Origin: Candidatus Soleaferrea massiliensis AP7
GTDB taxonomy: Bacteria; Bacillota; Clostridia; Oscillospirales; Ruminococcaceae
DNA: 41,084 bases
Reading direction: 5' to 3'
Assembly (NCBI RefSeq): GCF_000820765.1
Contig: NZ_CCYH01000026.1
Location: 1 to 41,084, forward strand
A program made the position numbers and the translations under genes. The notes under the pieces are model-generated. The model was not told the origin of the DNA. It made no database searches and worked only from the letters and a program-made list of their open reading frames with translations. Below are positions 23,739 to 31,176 of the stretch, piece by piece (the first letter of the stretch is position 1; each line of letters begins with the position of its first letter).

Positions 23739-23895
23739 GTCATCAGGATGGCAGAAAAGAACAGCCTGAACGGGCCGCCTTTTAGAACATCTGTGCGTAT
23801 GCCGACAGACGGCACGAATATACATCCGCGCTTCAGAGGCCTTGGGCAAACGCCCTGCCGGTATTACCGGGTCCCGGCTTCACCGGCGGATGGCC

Positions 23896-25818
23896 CTAAT
23901 AATCGGCGGCCTCCAGCTCCTGGGTGATGATGCCCTCCCGGTAAGCGGCCAGCAGCGCGTGCAGGTCGTCGATGGTCTGCGCGACCTCGATACCGATATC
24001 GGTGTCGCCGATCATCATGCGTTTGCGTTCGGTCTCGAACACCTCGGTCTGGGATTCGATATCCTTGTTTTCCTCCAGCGCCTTTTCGACCGATTCAAAC
24101 GGACGGTGCGCCTTGATGCGCATGCCGTGGGAATTGTAGATCAGCGTATAGCCCGCTATGCCGGTGGATTTCTGATAGGCCTTGCAGAAGCCGCCGTCAA
24201 TCACGATCAGCTTTCCGTTTGCCCGCACCGGGCTCTCCCCGCTGATGACCCTGACCGGCGTATGCCCGTTGATGACATGGGACGGGGCCGCATACAGCCC
24301 AAACTCGCGCAGGATCATGCTGCAGGTCTGTTCGGTGCTGCAATATGTATAGTAAGGATTTTTCGGTTCTTCCCAGGTGCTTTCATCCGCGACGAAAGCG
24401 CGTTCAAAGGTTTTGATCGTCCGCCCCGACAGCGGCGAGCGTTTGCCGCACCACAGATACCACATGAAATCCAAACAGTCGGTGCTTTCCTCATCAAAAT
24501 AGGCCTGCCGCGCCATACGGTCGGCATAGTCCATATAGGCCTTGCCCTGATAGGTCCTGCCGCCGAAGGTGACGCCTTCCAGATTGCCGTCCTCATCCAG
24601 CGGGATGCAGCCGTGAAACAGCAGGTTTTGATTGTAACAGTTGTACATCGAGCCGTGGGAGTACAGGAACGACACATGCCGGTGCAGCCGTTCGCTGTTG
24701 CGGAAGGCAAGCTGCAGTTCATCCATGACAAGCTGTTCCTCTTCGGTGAGCGCGTAAGGCGCTTCCAGGTCAACGGTCGGGAAGACGGCGTCGCGCAGCG
24801 CATATTCCTCGCCGGCTATGCGCACGGTCTGCTTCTGCAAATCCATCTTGTCGAGCAGGAGCCGTTCCTCCATGCCATATTCCGGATGCCGGCGGATGAT
24901 CTGTCCTTCCAGCTTGAACAGCATCACAGAAACGGCGCGCACCGCGGCGGCGGACAGCTCCATTTCCGGATAGGTCTTCTCGGCAAACAGCATGAGGCTT
25001 CGCAGGCTGATGCCGTAGCCGCTTTCCAGAACCTCCATATTTCCATAGGCGATGTTGTTGCGGATCACTGCCGCGACGCATGCCGCGCTCCCCGCGGCCG
25101 CTCCCATCCAGAGGATGTCGTGGTTGCCCCATTCGATATCGAGCGAATGGTATTCCATCAGCATGTCCAGAATCCGGTCGGCATGCGGGCCACGGTCGAA
25201 GATATCCCCGACGATGTGCAGCCGGTCGACGGCCAGCCGCTTGATCAGCGCGGCCAAAGCCAGGATAAAGTCGCTCCCGCTTTCGGTCTTGATGATCGTA
25301 TCGATGATCTTTTCATGGTAGACGAGCTGGTTGTTGTCCTCATCCGGCTGGGCGTGCAGCAGCTCGTCGATGATATAGCTGAACTCCTCCGGCAGCGCTT
25401 TGCGCACCTTCGAGCGGGTATATTTGGAGGACAGGAGCTTGGCAAGCTCGATCAGGTTCTGGAGCGTATTTTCATACCACTGCGGGGTATCGCGCCGTTC
25501 GCGCTCGACCATCTCGAGCTTTTCCTTCGGATAATAGATCAGCGTGCACAGATCGGACTGTTCGGATTTGTTGAGGATGTCGCGGAAAACCAGCTCCACC
25601 TTTTCGCGGATGACGCCGGAACAGTTGTTGAGGATATGCGCAAACGCTTCGAATTCGCCGTGCAGATCGCTGATGAAGTGTTCGGTGCCTTTCGGCAGGT
25701 TCAATATCGCCTGCAGGTTGATGATCTGTGTGCAGACCGCCTGTTTCGACGGGTACTTCTGCGCCAGAAGCTGCAGATATTTGAGCTGTTCCTGGGACAG
25801 CATCAGAATGTCGTTCAT
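23896..25818 (-). CDS. fbp: Class III fructose-1,6-bisphosphatase
   Basis: A 640-aa metallophosphatase hydrolysing fructose 1,6-bisphosphate to fructose 6-phosphate in gluconeogenesis. The calcineurin-like motifs are visible: SDLHGEFEAF near the N-terminus, IVGDIFDRGPHADRIL, WGNHDILWMGAA and a late GHTPVRV histidine motif. The length of about 640-670 aa is characteristic of the Firmicutes class III enzyme. The ATG at 25818 follows AAAGGAGC; the in-frame upstream ATG at 25866 is in the leader hairpin. It is monocistronic, with a consensus promoter at 25916-25944. With a reversible PPi-type PFK also in this window, the cell has two routes at the F6P/FBP step. Confidence 0.96.
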   Translation of the reverse strand: MNDILMLSQEQLKYLQLLAQKYPSKQAVCTQIINLQAILNLPKGTEHFISDLHGEFEAFAHILNNCSGVIREKVELVFRDILNKSEQSDLCTLIYYPKEKLEMVERERRDTPQWYENTLQNLIELAKLLSSKYTRSKVRKALPEEFSYIIDELLHAQPDEDNNQLVYHEKIIDTIIKTESGSDFILALAALIKRLAVDRLHIVGDIFDRGPHADRILDMLMEYHSLDIEWGNHDILWMGAAAGSAACVAAVIRNNIAYGNMEVLESGYGISLRSLMLFAEKTYPEMELSAAAVRAVSVMLFKLEGQIIRRHPEYGMEERLLLDKMDLQKQTVRIAGEEYALRDAVFPTVDLEAPYALTEEEQLVMDELQLAFRNSERLHRHVSFLYSHGSMYNCYNQNLLFHGCIPLDEDGNLEGVTFGGRTYQGKAYMDYADRMARQAYFDEESTDCLDFMWYLWCGKRSPLSGRTIKTFERAFVADESTWEEPKNPYYTYCSTEQTCSMILREFGLYAAPSHVINGHTPVRVISGESPVRANGKLIVIDGGFCKAYQKSTGIAGYTLIYNSHGMRIKAHRPFESVEKALEENKDIESQTEVFETERKRMMIGDTDIGIEVAQTIDDLHALLAAYREGIITQELEAADY

Positions 25819-25845
25819 AGTGTGCTCCTTTGTACTTTCACGAAA

Positions 25846-25871
25846 GGCGTGTGAAGATCTCCCCACACGCC
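25846..25871 (-). other. Leader hairpin upstream of fbp
   Basis: GGCGTGTG/CACACGCC (25846-25853 with 25864-25871) lies between the promoter and the ribosome site, followed on the minus strand by TTT. It could be a weak attenuator or a 5' stabiliser. Confidence 0.5.
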
Positions 25872-25915
25872 CTGAATGTTTATTTCCGTTTTAAGGACCA
25901 TTCCCTTTAAAGATT

Positions 25916-25944
25916 ATTATAGTACTTTCGGCGCGGCCTGTCAA
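25916..25944 (-). promoter_or_regulatory. Consensus sigma-A promoter of fbp
   Basis: The minus strand carries TTGACA (25939-25944), a 17-bp spacer and TATAAT (25916-25921), perfect in both hexamers, with a leader of about 90 nt. Confidence 0.88.
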
Positions 25945-26247
25945 TCAAGGACATCCATCTGCCGCCGGCGGCTGACGGCGTGTTCAGACAAGGATTTATA
26001 AGATCCGCAGAGGTGCGGCCGCGTCAAAGGGCAGAAGGGGAGACCGGCCGATCTGCATGGATCGCTCCGAAAAATTTGACAGCAATTCCGCTCTGCTGAA
26101 AATGAGGCGTAAATCTGCCGAAGATGAGATCAAAGCTGGTAAACCCGTTTTTATCAGCTTTCTGTTAAAATTCCTGTTCCGTATTTCTAAGGATTCCTGT
26201 ATTTGATAGCTCAACCGCCCGGGGTTTTAAATAATTAAAAAAGGCAC
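25945..26247. other. 303-bp divergent intergenic stretch
   Basis: This lies between the fbp promoter (minus) and the DUF2325 promoter (plus). An open frame at 25996-26214 (minus) has no ribosome site or known motif. It is AT-rich toward the right. No gene is supported. Confidence 0.4.
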
Positions 26248-26276
26248 TTGACGTATCAGGAAATCTGTGCTAATAT
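26248..26276 (+). promoter_or_regulatory. Promoter of DUF2325-DUF3793-flavodoxin
   Basis: TTGACG (26248-26253), a 17-bp spacer and TAATAT (26271-26276). The predicted start (about 26283) lies directly before the inverted repeat at 26288-26303. Confidence 0.75.
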
Positions 26277-26287
26277 AAATGCAATTG

Positions 26288-26303
26288 GTTAGCTAAAGCT
26301 AAC
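26288..26303. promoter_or_regulatory. 16-bp inverted repeat at the start site (putative operator 1)
   Basis: GTTAGCTAAAGCTAAC has perfect 7-bp arms around AA, positioned at about +5 of the predicted transcript. A repressor bound here would block initiation or escape. It resembles DtxR/IdeR-type boxes (TTAGGTTAG...CTAACCTAA), suggesting iron or manganese control. Confidence 0.6.
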
Positions 26304-26360
26304 TATTGTATCGAACTACATTTTTAATATACGCATAATGGCTAATTTTTTTACATGCAA

Positions 26361-26376
26361 GTTAGTGGTGGCTAAC
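26361..26376. promoter_or_regulatory. Second 16-bp inverted repeat (putative operator 2)
   Basis: GTTAGTGGTGGCTAAC has the same GTTAG/CTAAC ends and the same 16-bp length as operator 1. It lies 16 bp upstream of the DUF2325 start codon and just before its AAAGGAG ribosome site, so it could also sequester translation. A half-site CTAA occurs at 26342. Confidence 0.5.
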
Positions 26377-26392
26377 TGAAAGGAGATGTCAC

Positions 26393-26716
26393 ATGAGCAT
26401 AGTAATTATTGGCGGAAACGACAGGATGATCACCCAATATAAAGAGACCTGCAAAGCGTACGACTGCAAGGCCAAGGTGTTTACACAGATGCAGGCCGCG
26501 ATGAAAAAGAAGATCGGCACGCCCGACCTGTTGATCCTGTTTACCGGGACGGTATCCCATAAGATGACCGCCTGTGCGCTCAGCGAGGCCAGACGCGCAA
26601 GCGTCAGCGTTGCGCGCTCGCATACCAGCAGCATTGCCGCGTTGAAGGACATCCTGCGGCAGCACTGTGTATCCGCCTGTGGGAAGGGGGACTGCAGATG
26701 TTTGACTCGCTGCTGA
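26393..26716 (+). CDS. DUF2325 domain protein
   Basis: A 107-aa cytoplasmic protein matching DUF2325: MSIVIIGGNDRM at the start, a central PDLLILFTGTVSHKM, and RSHTSSIAALKDIL toward the end. The alternating strands and helices look like a small Rossmann-like fold. A final segment adds four cysteines (CVSACGKGDCRCLTRC). Its function is not known. In gut Clostridia such genes commonly sit with DUF3793 and flavodoxin genes near ferrous-iron transport (feo) loci, from memory. The ATG follows AAAGGAG. It overlaps the DUF3793 start by 19 bp, indicating tight coupling. Confidence 0.85.
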   Translation: MSIVIIGGNDRMITQYKETCKAYDCKAKVFTQMQAAMKKKIGTPDLLILFTGTVSHKMTACALSEARRASVSVARSHTSSIAALKDILRQHCVSACGKGDCRCLTRC

Positions 26717-27255
26717 TCGAACACTGCTCCCCGACCCTTGCCGGCCTCAAAACAGCGAACCTGTTCGGCCTTGCCTGTTCCAATGGACAGGACATCTCCA
26801 AGCATGTGCGCCAGTGGGACACGCGGCTGAACGCACGCGGCGTCCAGTGCCGTCAGCTTTATCGGAACAAGAACCGCGCGCTGGTGCTGGTCTACCGCCC
26901 AAACCGGCTGGCTAATGACCTTCAAAGGCCGGGAGTCGCGGCGTTTTTATCGCCGCTGGGATACGACTGCAACGATCTGAACGGGGCGCTGCGGCATCTG
27001 GGCGGAAGGATTGCGCAGGTCGGCGACTTCCCGCATGAAATCGGCCTGTTTCTCGGCTACCCGCTGCATGATGTGACAGGGTTCATCGAAAATGAAGGCC
27101 GGAACTGCCGGTGCTGCGGCTGCTGGAAGGTATACGGGGATGAGCAGGAGGCGAAGAGGATGTTCTGTAAATTCCAGAAATGCCGGCAGGTTTACAAGAA
27201 GCTGTTCCGCGCGGGCAGGTCCGTCCTGCAGCTCACCACGGCAGTAAAAATTTGA
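26698..27255 (+). CDS. DUF3793 family protein
   Basis: A 185-aa protein typical of DUF3793: CSPTLAGLKTANLFGL near the N-terminus, LNARGVQCRQLYRNKNRALVLVYRP, then DFPHEIGLFLGYPLHDVTGFIEN. The cysteine-rich tail reads CRCCGCWKVYGDEQEAKRMFCKFQKCRQVYKKLF. Cysteines in that tail could bind a metal. The function is unknown, but the position between DUF2325 and a flavodoxin gene, under a likely metal-responsive operator, fits iron or redox homeostasis. The ATG follows AAGGGGG. A decayed second copy of its tail occurs at 28065-28210. Confidence 0.85.
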   Translation: MFDSLLIEHCSPTLAGLKTANLFGLACSNGQDISKHVRQWDTRLNARGVQCRQLYRNKNRALVLVYRPNRLANDLQRPGVAAFLSPLGYDCNDLNGALRHLGGRIAQVGDFPHEIGLFLGYPLHDVTGFIENEGRNCRCCGCWKVYGDEQEAKRMFCKFQKCRQVYKKLFRAGRSVLQLTTAVKI

Positions 27256-27365
27256 ACACATCATTCTGTTCCCAGTCCTGTCATTTTTCAGCCCAAGGTC
27301 ACATGGAGGTTGGCACTCAAATTTGTCTGATATTAAAATCATCATTTCAGAAAGGTTGTGTCTAT

Positions 27366-27794
27366 ATGAAACAAATCGCAGTCGTATATTGGAGCGGAAC
27401 CGGCAATACCGCGTCCATGGCGCGTTTTGTCGCGGATGGTATCAAGGAAGCCGGGGCCGAAGCGCAGTTATTCACCGCATCCGAGTTCACGCCGGACATG
27501 GTGAAAGAATATAGCAGGATCGCGTTTGGATGCTCTTCCATGGGGGCTGAAGAATTGGAGGAAAGCGAGTTTGAACCGATGTTTGCATCGGTGGAAGATG
27601 ATCTGAAGGGTAAAAAAATCGTTTTGTTCGGCTCATATGGCTGGGGCGACGGCGAGTGGATGCGCAGCTGGGAAGAGCGTGTCATCGCGGACGGAGTCAC
27701 GCTGGCGGCGGATTTTGTGATCGCCAACGAAGCGCCTGACGATGAAGCGGCAAAAGAATGCCGTAAACTTGGCGCTGCGCTTGCAAAAGCCTGA
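27366..27794 (+). CDS. Flavodoxin
   Basis: A 142-aa short-chain flavodoxin, an FMN-binding electron carrier that replaces ferredoxin when iron is scarce. The phosphate-binding loop WSGTGNTASMA (10-20) is intact. Later flavin-contact loops are FGCSSMGAEELEE (about 55-67) and FGSYGWGDGEWM (about 88-99). Length and motifs fit FldA-type clostridial proteins. The ATG at 27366 has AGAAAGG upstream; the frame stays open upstream but that region overlaps the DUF3793 gene. It lies 110 bp after DUF3793 in the same unit, and iron-limited expression via the operators at 26288 and 26361 is a natural inference. Confidence 0.95.
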   Translation: MKQIAVVYWSGTGNTASMARFVADGIKEAGAEAQLFTASEFTPDMVKEYSRIAFGCSSMGAEELEESEFEPMFASVEDDLKGKKIVLFGSYGWGDGEWMRSWEERVIADGVTLAADFVIANEAPDDEAAKECRKLGAALAKA

Positions 27795-27987
27795 GTTTGG
27801 TCTATTCACAGGCGCCATATCCCCACGCTTAAAGGATGCAATAGAAAATGATGCATTTCTGGCGCAATCAATTCAAAACACCATACAATGGTGTTGTTTG
27901 AAGATATCCAGTAACATTTCTATAGATCAGAATATGTTCGTATCAGCTTTCCATCCCCCGGAAAGCTGAATTCCCCAAACAAATCCC

Positions 27988-28032
27988 ATACAGAAGGGCT
28001 GGTCAGCTGTAAACTGACCGGCCCTTCTGTAT
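27988..28032 (+). terminator. Long hairpin after the flavodoxin gene
   Basis: A 19-bp stem (27988-28006 with 28014-28032, one wobble) has a 7-nt loop. It is very stable, but no T tract follows on either strand. It may be a terminator remnant or an RNA-stabilising 3' structure 190 bp after the flavodoxin stop. Confidence 0.55.
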
Positions 28033-28064
28033 CTGCACGGGTCTTCTGTAAAGGTTCTGAGCTG

Positions 28065-28210
28065 TCGATACCGCGGCGGCCGGAAGATATACGGGAATGC
28101 CCAGAAGGTGCAGGAGATGTTTGGTCGGTTCCACAAGTGTCGACAGGTTTTTGAAACTGCGCCATGCGGGCGGGCTTGTCCTGCGGCTTGTCATCACGGC
28201 CGCTGAAGCA
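28065..28210 (+). pseudogene. Decayed C-terminal remnant of a second DUF3793 gene
   Basis: One frame reads GGRKIYGNAQKVQEMFGRFHKCRQVF, and the next frame continues KLRHAGGLVLRLVITAA. Together they parallel the intact DUF3793 tail (GCWKVYGDEQEAKRMFCKFQKCRQVY, then KKLFRAGRSVLQLTTAV). A frameshift falls near 28150, and the upstream part of the gene and its start are missing. It lies 270 bp downstream of the flavodoxin gene, so it is either a partial tandem duplication of the operon or the relic of a second copy. Confidence 0.7.
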
Positions 28211-28212
28211 AT

Positions 28213-28440
28213 ATATGTTTCAAGATTATTTTGGGCAGAAAGTTACAGATCCTCAGCAATCATCGTGGAAACTCAAGAATGAAATAGACTGGCTGGAATC
28301 GCTCAAAGCCAATCCGGACGAGAAGGCGGTGCATCTGCTCATCGAGCGCATCGATGTCAATCAATCCGAAGACAAAGAAAAAACGGATATCAGCATACAA
28401 AGTACGCTGATATCCGTCTTAGGTAAAGATGGTGGAGATA
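28213..28440 (+). pseudogene. C-terminal fragment of a serine-recombinase-like protein
   Basis: The frame reads MFQDYFGQKVTDPQQSSWKLKNEIDWLESLKANPDEKAVHLLIERIDVN, then KTDISIQSTLISVLGK. The WLESL-NPDEKAVHLLIERIDV pattern and the STL-VLG ending recall the C-termini of large serine recombinases of Clostridial mobile elements. There is no start, no ribosome site and no catalytic domain, and the frame runs into the tRNA gene. It is best read as a scar of an excised or deleted element next to tRNA-Val. The family assignment rests on memory of the pattern. Confidence 0.5.
28383..28417 (-). terminator. Terminator of tRNA-Val
   Basis: A 12-bp perfect stem ACGGATATCAGC/GCTGATATCCGT (28383-28394 with 28406-28417) is followed on the minus strand by T6. 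It lies 13 bp after the encoded CCA. Confidence 0.85.
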
Positions 28441-28506
28441 GAGGGGCTCGAACCCACGACCTCTCGGATGTGAACCGAACGCTCTGACCAACTGAGCTAT
28501 ATCTCC
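28430..28506 (-). tRNA. tRNA-Val (anticodon CAC)
   Basis: On the minus strand, acceptor GGAGATA pairs with TATCTCC, the D-arm is GCTC...GAGC, and the anticodon arm is TTCGG-TTCACAT-CCGAG, giving CAC. The variable loop is AGGTC and the T-arm is GTGGG-TTCGAGC-CCCTC. The terminal CCA is encoded (28430-28432). The T-stem has one T-T mismatch at its second pair; otherwise the cloverleaf is complete. It reads GTG codons. Confidence 0.95.
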
Positions 28507-28579
28507 AAATCACTGACATCTATTCTACACTTTTTTGAGCGATTCGTCAAGTGCTTTCAAGAAATTTTTTTCCTATAGG

Positions 28580-28615
28580 GACGCCGGCAATATAGGAAGC
28601 TCTGCTGCCGGCGTC
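28580..28615. terminator. GC-rich hairpin after the UPF0340 gene
   Basis: A 10-bp stem GACGCCGGCA/TGCCGGCGTC lies 15 bp after the UPF0340 stop. No T tract follows on the minus strand, so the termination strength is uncertain. Confidence 0.55.
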
Positions 28616-28629
28616 TCTGTGTCGTGAAC

Positions 28630-29181
28630 TTACATCAGATTTTCATCATAAACCGCGCGGGGGCCTCCGATAAATTTCGGCCTGGTCCTTGCGCAGACGA
28701 TATTGGCTTCACCAATCTTTGTCATTGACAGCCGGACCGGAACCGCCACCCGTTTCAGATGCATACCGATCAGCGTTCCGCCGATGTCCATACCGCAGTG
28801 TGCGCGTATTTCTTCGACCACTGCCGGGTCTTCAAAATGCTGATATGCCGTGGTGGGGAAGGAACCTCCGGCTTTGGGCTGCGGGATAACATTGACTGCC
28901 TCCAGATGATACCGTTCAGCCGCCCTACGCTCTAAAACGATGGCCCGTCCCAGATGTTCGCAGCACTGTGCCGCCAGAAAAATGCCGCGTTCTTTTAAAA
29001 TCGGGTAAATACCCGCGAAGACAGCAGCGGCGATTTCCATGCTGGAATATGAGCCGATCTGATGTCCGCCAACCTCGCTGGTGGAGCATCCCACGATAAA
29101 CAGGTCGCCGGACTGCAGTTTTGCGGCTTTCAAAAGCTGAATTACCGCCTGCTCCGCCTGTGTTTTAATAAGATCCAACAT
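28630..29181 (-). CDS. UPF0340 (YwlG, TIGR01440) protein
   Basis: A 183-aa protein of the UPF0340 family, of the same length as B. subtilis YwlG. Conserved stretches are GCSTSEVGGHQIGSYSS, AAQCCEHLGRAIVLERRAAE, PQPKAGGSFPTTAY, CGMDIGGTLIGMHLKRVAVPVR and IGEANIVCARTRPKFIGGPRA. The fold resembles thiolase-like or nucleoside-binding alpha/beta proteins; the function is unknown. In many Firmicutes it sits with rpiB/glyA, but not here. The ATG follows AAAAGGAG. It is monocistronic from the promoter at 29269-29297. Confidence 0.94.
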   Translation of the reverse strand: MLDLIKTQAEQAVIQLLKAAKLQSGDLFIVGCSTSEVGGHQIGSYSSMEIAAAVFAGIYPILKERGIFLAAQCCEHLGRAIVLERRAAERYHLEAVNVIPQPKAGGSFPTTAYQHFEDPAVVEEIRAHCGMDIGGTLIGMHLKRVAVPVRLSMTKIGEANIVCARTRPKFIGGPRAVYDENLM

Positions 29182-29268
29182 TTTTGCAAGACTCCTTTTC
29201 TCAATATATCTCCATTTTCAGATGAATGCATACGGTTCTATCAAATAAAAGACATCCTGTCTAGTATT

Positions 29269-29297
29269 ATTATATCAGATAAAAGCAGATAAGTAAA
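29269..29297 (-). promoter_or_regulatory. Promoter of the UPF0340 gene
   Basis: The minus strand has TTTACT (29292-29297), a 17-bp spacer and TATAAT (29269-29274), giving a leader of about 80 nt. Confidence 0.65.
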
Positions 29298-29319
29298 TCT
29301 TTGCTGTGCCGGATGATTC

Positions 29320-29357
29320 AAACGGCCTGTATCCAGTCTCCTGGACACAGGCCGTTT
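29320..29357. terminator. Terminator of the 74-aa gene (bidirectional hairpin)
   Basis: AAACGGCCTGT/ACAGGCCGTTT (29320-29330 with 29347-29357) has an inner TCCAG/CTGGA extension. It starts 8 bp past the small gene's stop. Confidence 0.75.
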
Positions 29358-29364
29358 ATGTTTA

Positions 29365-29589
29365 CTAGATCTTTTTAAGCTCTTCCAAAATATGTTGAAT
29401 TTTTTTCTGCGGGATATGTCCTTTGGACATTTGGAGCAAATTTGCCAGCGTCATATTCTGTACCATGTAAAACATGGGGCTGCCAACCACCATTGGGAAT
29501 TCCTTCGGAAATTCCTGCTGAAAAAGCCTGCGCGCTTTTGGATTGCCCATGATCTCCCGGACCGTGATTTGATTGTTTTTTAAATGCAC
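29365..29589 (-). CDS. Small conserved-looking protein, unknown function
   Basis: A 74-aa soluble protein with ITVREIMGNPKARRLFQQEFP near the N-terminus and MTLANLLQMSKGHIPQKKIQHILEELKKI at the end. The TVREIM-NP-A pattern followed by a helical MTL..L motif resembles small helical domains found singly or appended to other Clostridial enzymes, from memory. The start is GTG at 29587-29589 with GGGAGGTG upstream at good spacing. It lies 63 bp after the AlkA-type gene on the same strand and has its own terminator. Confidence 0.7.
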   Translation of the reverse strand: MHLKNNQITVREIMGNPKARRLFQQEFPKEFPMVVGSPMFYMVQNMTLANLLQMSKGHIPQKKIQHILEELKKI

Positions 29590-29652
29590 CGTGACACCTC
29601 CCTGTCTGATCGCTTCCTTTATTGTATGATAGGATGGCGCAAACAGTTCGTA

Positions 29653-30270
29653 CTACCTGCCGGACGCAATTTCCCACAGGTAAAGCGACGCCACGGTTCC
29701 ATAGGGAGAATACCGTTCCCGATAGGTTTGAAACGCCTTTTTATCCAGGCTGTCAAGCCCATGCAGCAGCATGATGCCTTTGCGGATGCCAAGGTCATGG
29801 AAACTCAGGACATCCGGTCGTCCGAGCGAAAAGATCAGCAGCATTTCAGCAGTCCAGATGCCGACGCCGTGCAGGGAAGACAGGTAACGACAGGCCTCGC
29901 CGTCCTCCATCTCATCGATTCGGTCTAAATCAAGCTGTCCGGAAACGACTGCTTGGGCCGCGTTCAGGATGTATCCGGCCTTGCGATGGCTGATGCCGCA
30001 TCTCTGAAGCTCTTCAGCCGTATGCGCGCAGACAGCCTGCGGCGTGGGTTCCCCCAGCAATTTCAGCATCCGTCCCCAGATCGTTTCCAATGCTTTGCCG
30101 GAAATCTGCTGACCGGCGATGCTGTTGATCAGCGAGGAAAAGATATTCGGCGACATCTCACGCCGTACCGGCCCGATACGCTCGATGGCCTTTCCAAGCT
30201 CGGGATCCCGCTGGGCAAGATAGGCGGCTTCCACGGGACCGCAGGTCAAACTATGGTTCTTCTGCTGCAT
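29653..30270 (-). CDS. DNA-3-methyladenine glycosylase II-like protein (AlkA/HhH-GPD)
   Basis: A 205-aa DNA base-excision glycosylase that removes alkylated purines. The helix-hairpin-helix HGVGIWTAEMLLIF (134-147) is followed by the catalytic Asp159 in LSFHDLGIRKG, the arrangement of the HhH-GPD superfamily. An upstream SSLINSIAGQQISGKA (45-60) is the usual AlkA/MagIII segment. There is no N-terminal AlkA_N domain and no iron-sulfur cysteines, so it resembles the short yeast Mag1-like type. The ATG follows TTGGAGC. It is located 113 bp after the TipA-like MerR gene on the same strand. Confidence 0.93.
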   Translation of the reverse strand: MQQKNHSLTCGPVEAAYLAQRDPELGKAIERIGPVRREMSPNIFSSLINSIAGQQISGKALETIWGRMLKLLGEPTPQAVCAHTAEELQRCGISHRKAGYILNAAQAVVSGQLDLDRIDEMEDGEACRYLSSLHGVGIWTAEMLLIFSLGRPDVLSFHDLGIRKGIMLLHGLDSLDKKAFQTYRERYSPYGTVASLYLWEIASGR

Positions 30271-30383
30271 CGTTATGCTCCAATCATCTTCATTATTCCA
30301 CCATTATATCATATCCGGCGGAAAAAGAAAACCTGCGGGATAGGGGAGACATCGGCAAATCATTGAAGTTTGGTATCACAGAA

Positions 30384-31121
30384 TCAGTCTTTGCAGTAGT
30401 GCGCGATGGCACGGCTTATGAATGAAGCAAGCCCGTCGCCGTAGCGGTCAATGTTGGCACGGAACCGTTCGTCCGCAACATACATTTCTCCGAGTCCTGC
30501 CAGGATTTCGTTTGTGCAGGTGTAGAAGTGGTCGGTGATGAAGGTCTGCCAGCCGGCAACCAGCTGCTGGACCTTTGAATCGGATGGTTCAAGTTCCATA
30601 CATTCCGCAAATGCCTGATAGATCTTTTCAAATTCTTCGGATATCTGTTCCCACTGTGTGTCGGTATATCCGCTGGTCTTCGCGGTGCTCTGCCGGTAGG
30701 CGTCGGTGTCTCCCCATCGTTCCTTTGCCTCCTTGGCGTAAAGCTCCTGTGCTTTTAAAATCTCTGTTTTATCAAATGGTTTAAATTCCATATGATTTTC
30801 TCCTTTCAGGGTATGGTCTACAAGGCGGATCAAATTGTCCAGCCGCTCGTGCTGCATCTGCAGCAGGCGGCGATGGGATTCAAGCGCCTTATATTCGTCG
30901 AAGGAAGGATCGTCCAGTATTTGACGGATTTCCTTGAGCGGAAACCCGAGTTCCTTGAAGAACAGAATCTGCTGCAAGCGGGAAAGCGCTTTCTCGTCGT
31001 ATAACCGGTAACCGGCATCGGTTACCCGGCTCGGATGCAGCAATCCTATTTCATCATAATAATGCAGTGTGCGCACACTGACACCGCTCAGCCTGCTGAC
31101 TTCACGGACTGTTTTTTCCAT
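30384..31121 (-). CDS. MerR-family regulator with TipAS domain
   Basis: A 245-aa regulator. The MerR winged helix is VREVSRLSGVSVRTLHYYDEIGLLHPSRVTDAGYRLYDE, then a coiled-coil helix (about 75-110). The C-terminal TipAS-like antibiotic-recognition domain contains AKERWGDTDAYRQS, DSKVQQLVAGWQTFI and the helical ending YGDGLASFISRAIAHYC. Relatives (TipA, Mta, SkgA) sense thiopeptides or other drugs and activate their own and resistance genes. No conserved internal start is needed, since stand-alone TipAS is only seen in some relatives. The ATG at 31121 follows GGGAGG; a longer frame (from 31145) begins before that site. Its promoter (31146-31176) is of MerR type. Confidence 0.93.
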   Translation of the reverse strand: MEKTVREVSRLSGVSVRTLHYYDEIGLLHPSRVTDAGYRLYDEKALSRLQQILFFKELGFPLKEIRQILDDPSFDEYKALESHRRLLQMQHERLDNLIRLVDHTLKGENHMEFKPFDKTEILKAQELYAKEAKERWGDTDAYRQSTAKTSGYTDTQWEQISEEFEKIYQAFAECMELEPSDSKVQQLVAGWQTFITDHFYTCTNEILAGLGEMYVADERFRANIDRYGDGLASFISRAIAHYCKD

Positions 31122-31145
31122 CGTGATGCCTCCCTTCTGTTTCAC

Positions 31146-31176
31146 AGTATACCCTATGACGTAACGTCAGAGTCAA
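31146..31176 (-). promoter_or_regulatory. MerR-type promoter/operator of the TipA-like regulator
   Basis: The minus strand carries TTGACT (31171-31176) and TATACT (31146-31151) with a 19-bp spacer. The 13-bp palindrome TGACGTAACGTCA (31157-31169) is in that spacer. This is the classic architecture activated by MerR proteins; the gene itself is 24 bp downstream, so autoregulation is likely. Confidence 0.85.

Noticed and set aside
23842..25854. A 670-codon open frame antisense to fbp
   Set aside because: It lacks a ribosome site and family features; fbp on the minus strand has metallophosphatase motifs and a consensus promoter.
28430..28506. The T-stem mismatch in tRNA-Val as a sign of a tRNA pseudogene
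   Set aside because: Only one T-T pair is affected, all other stems pair, CCA is encoded and a strong terminator follows. The gene appears functional.
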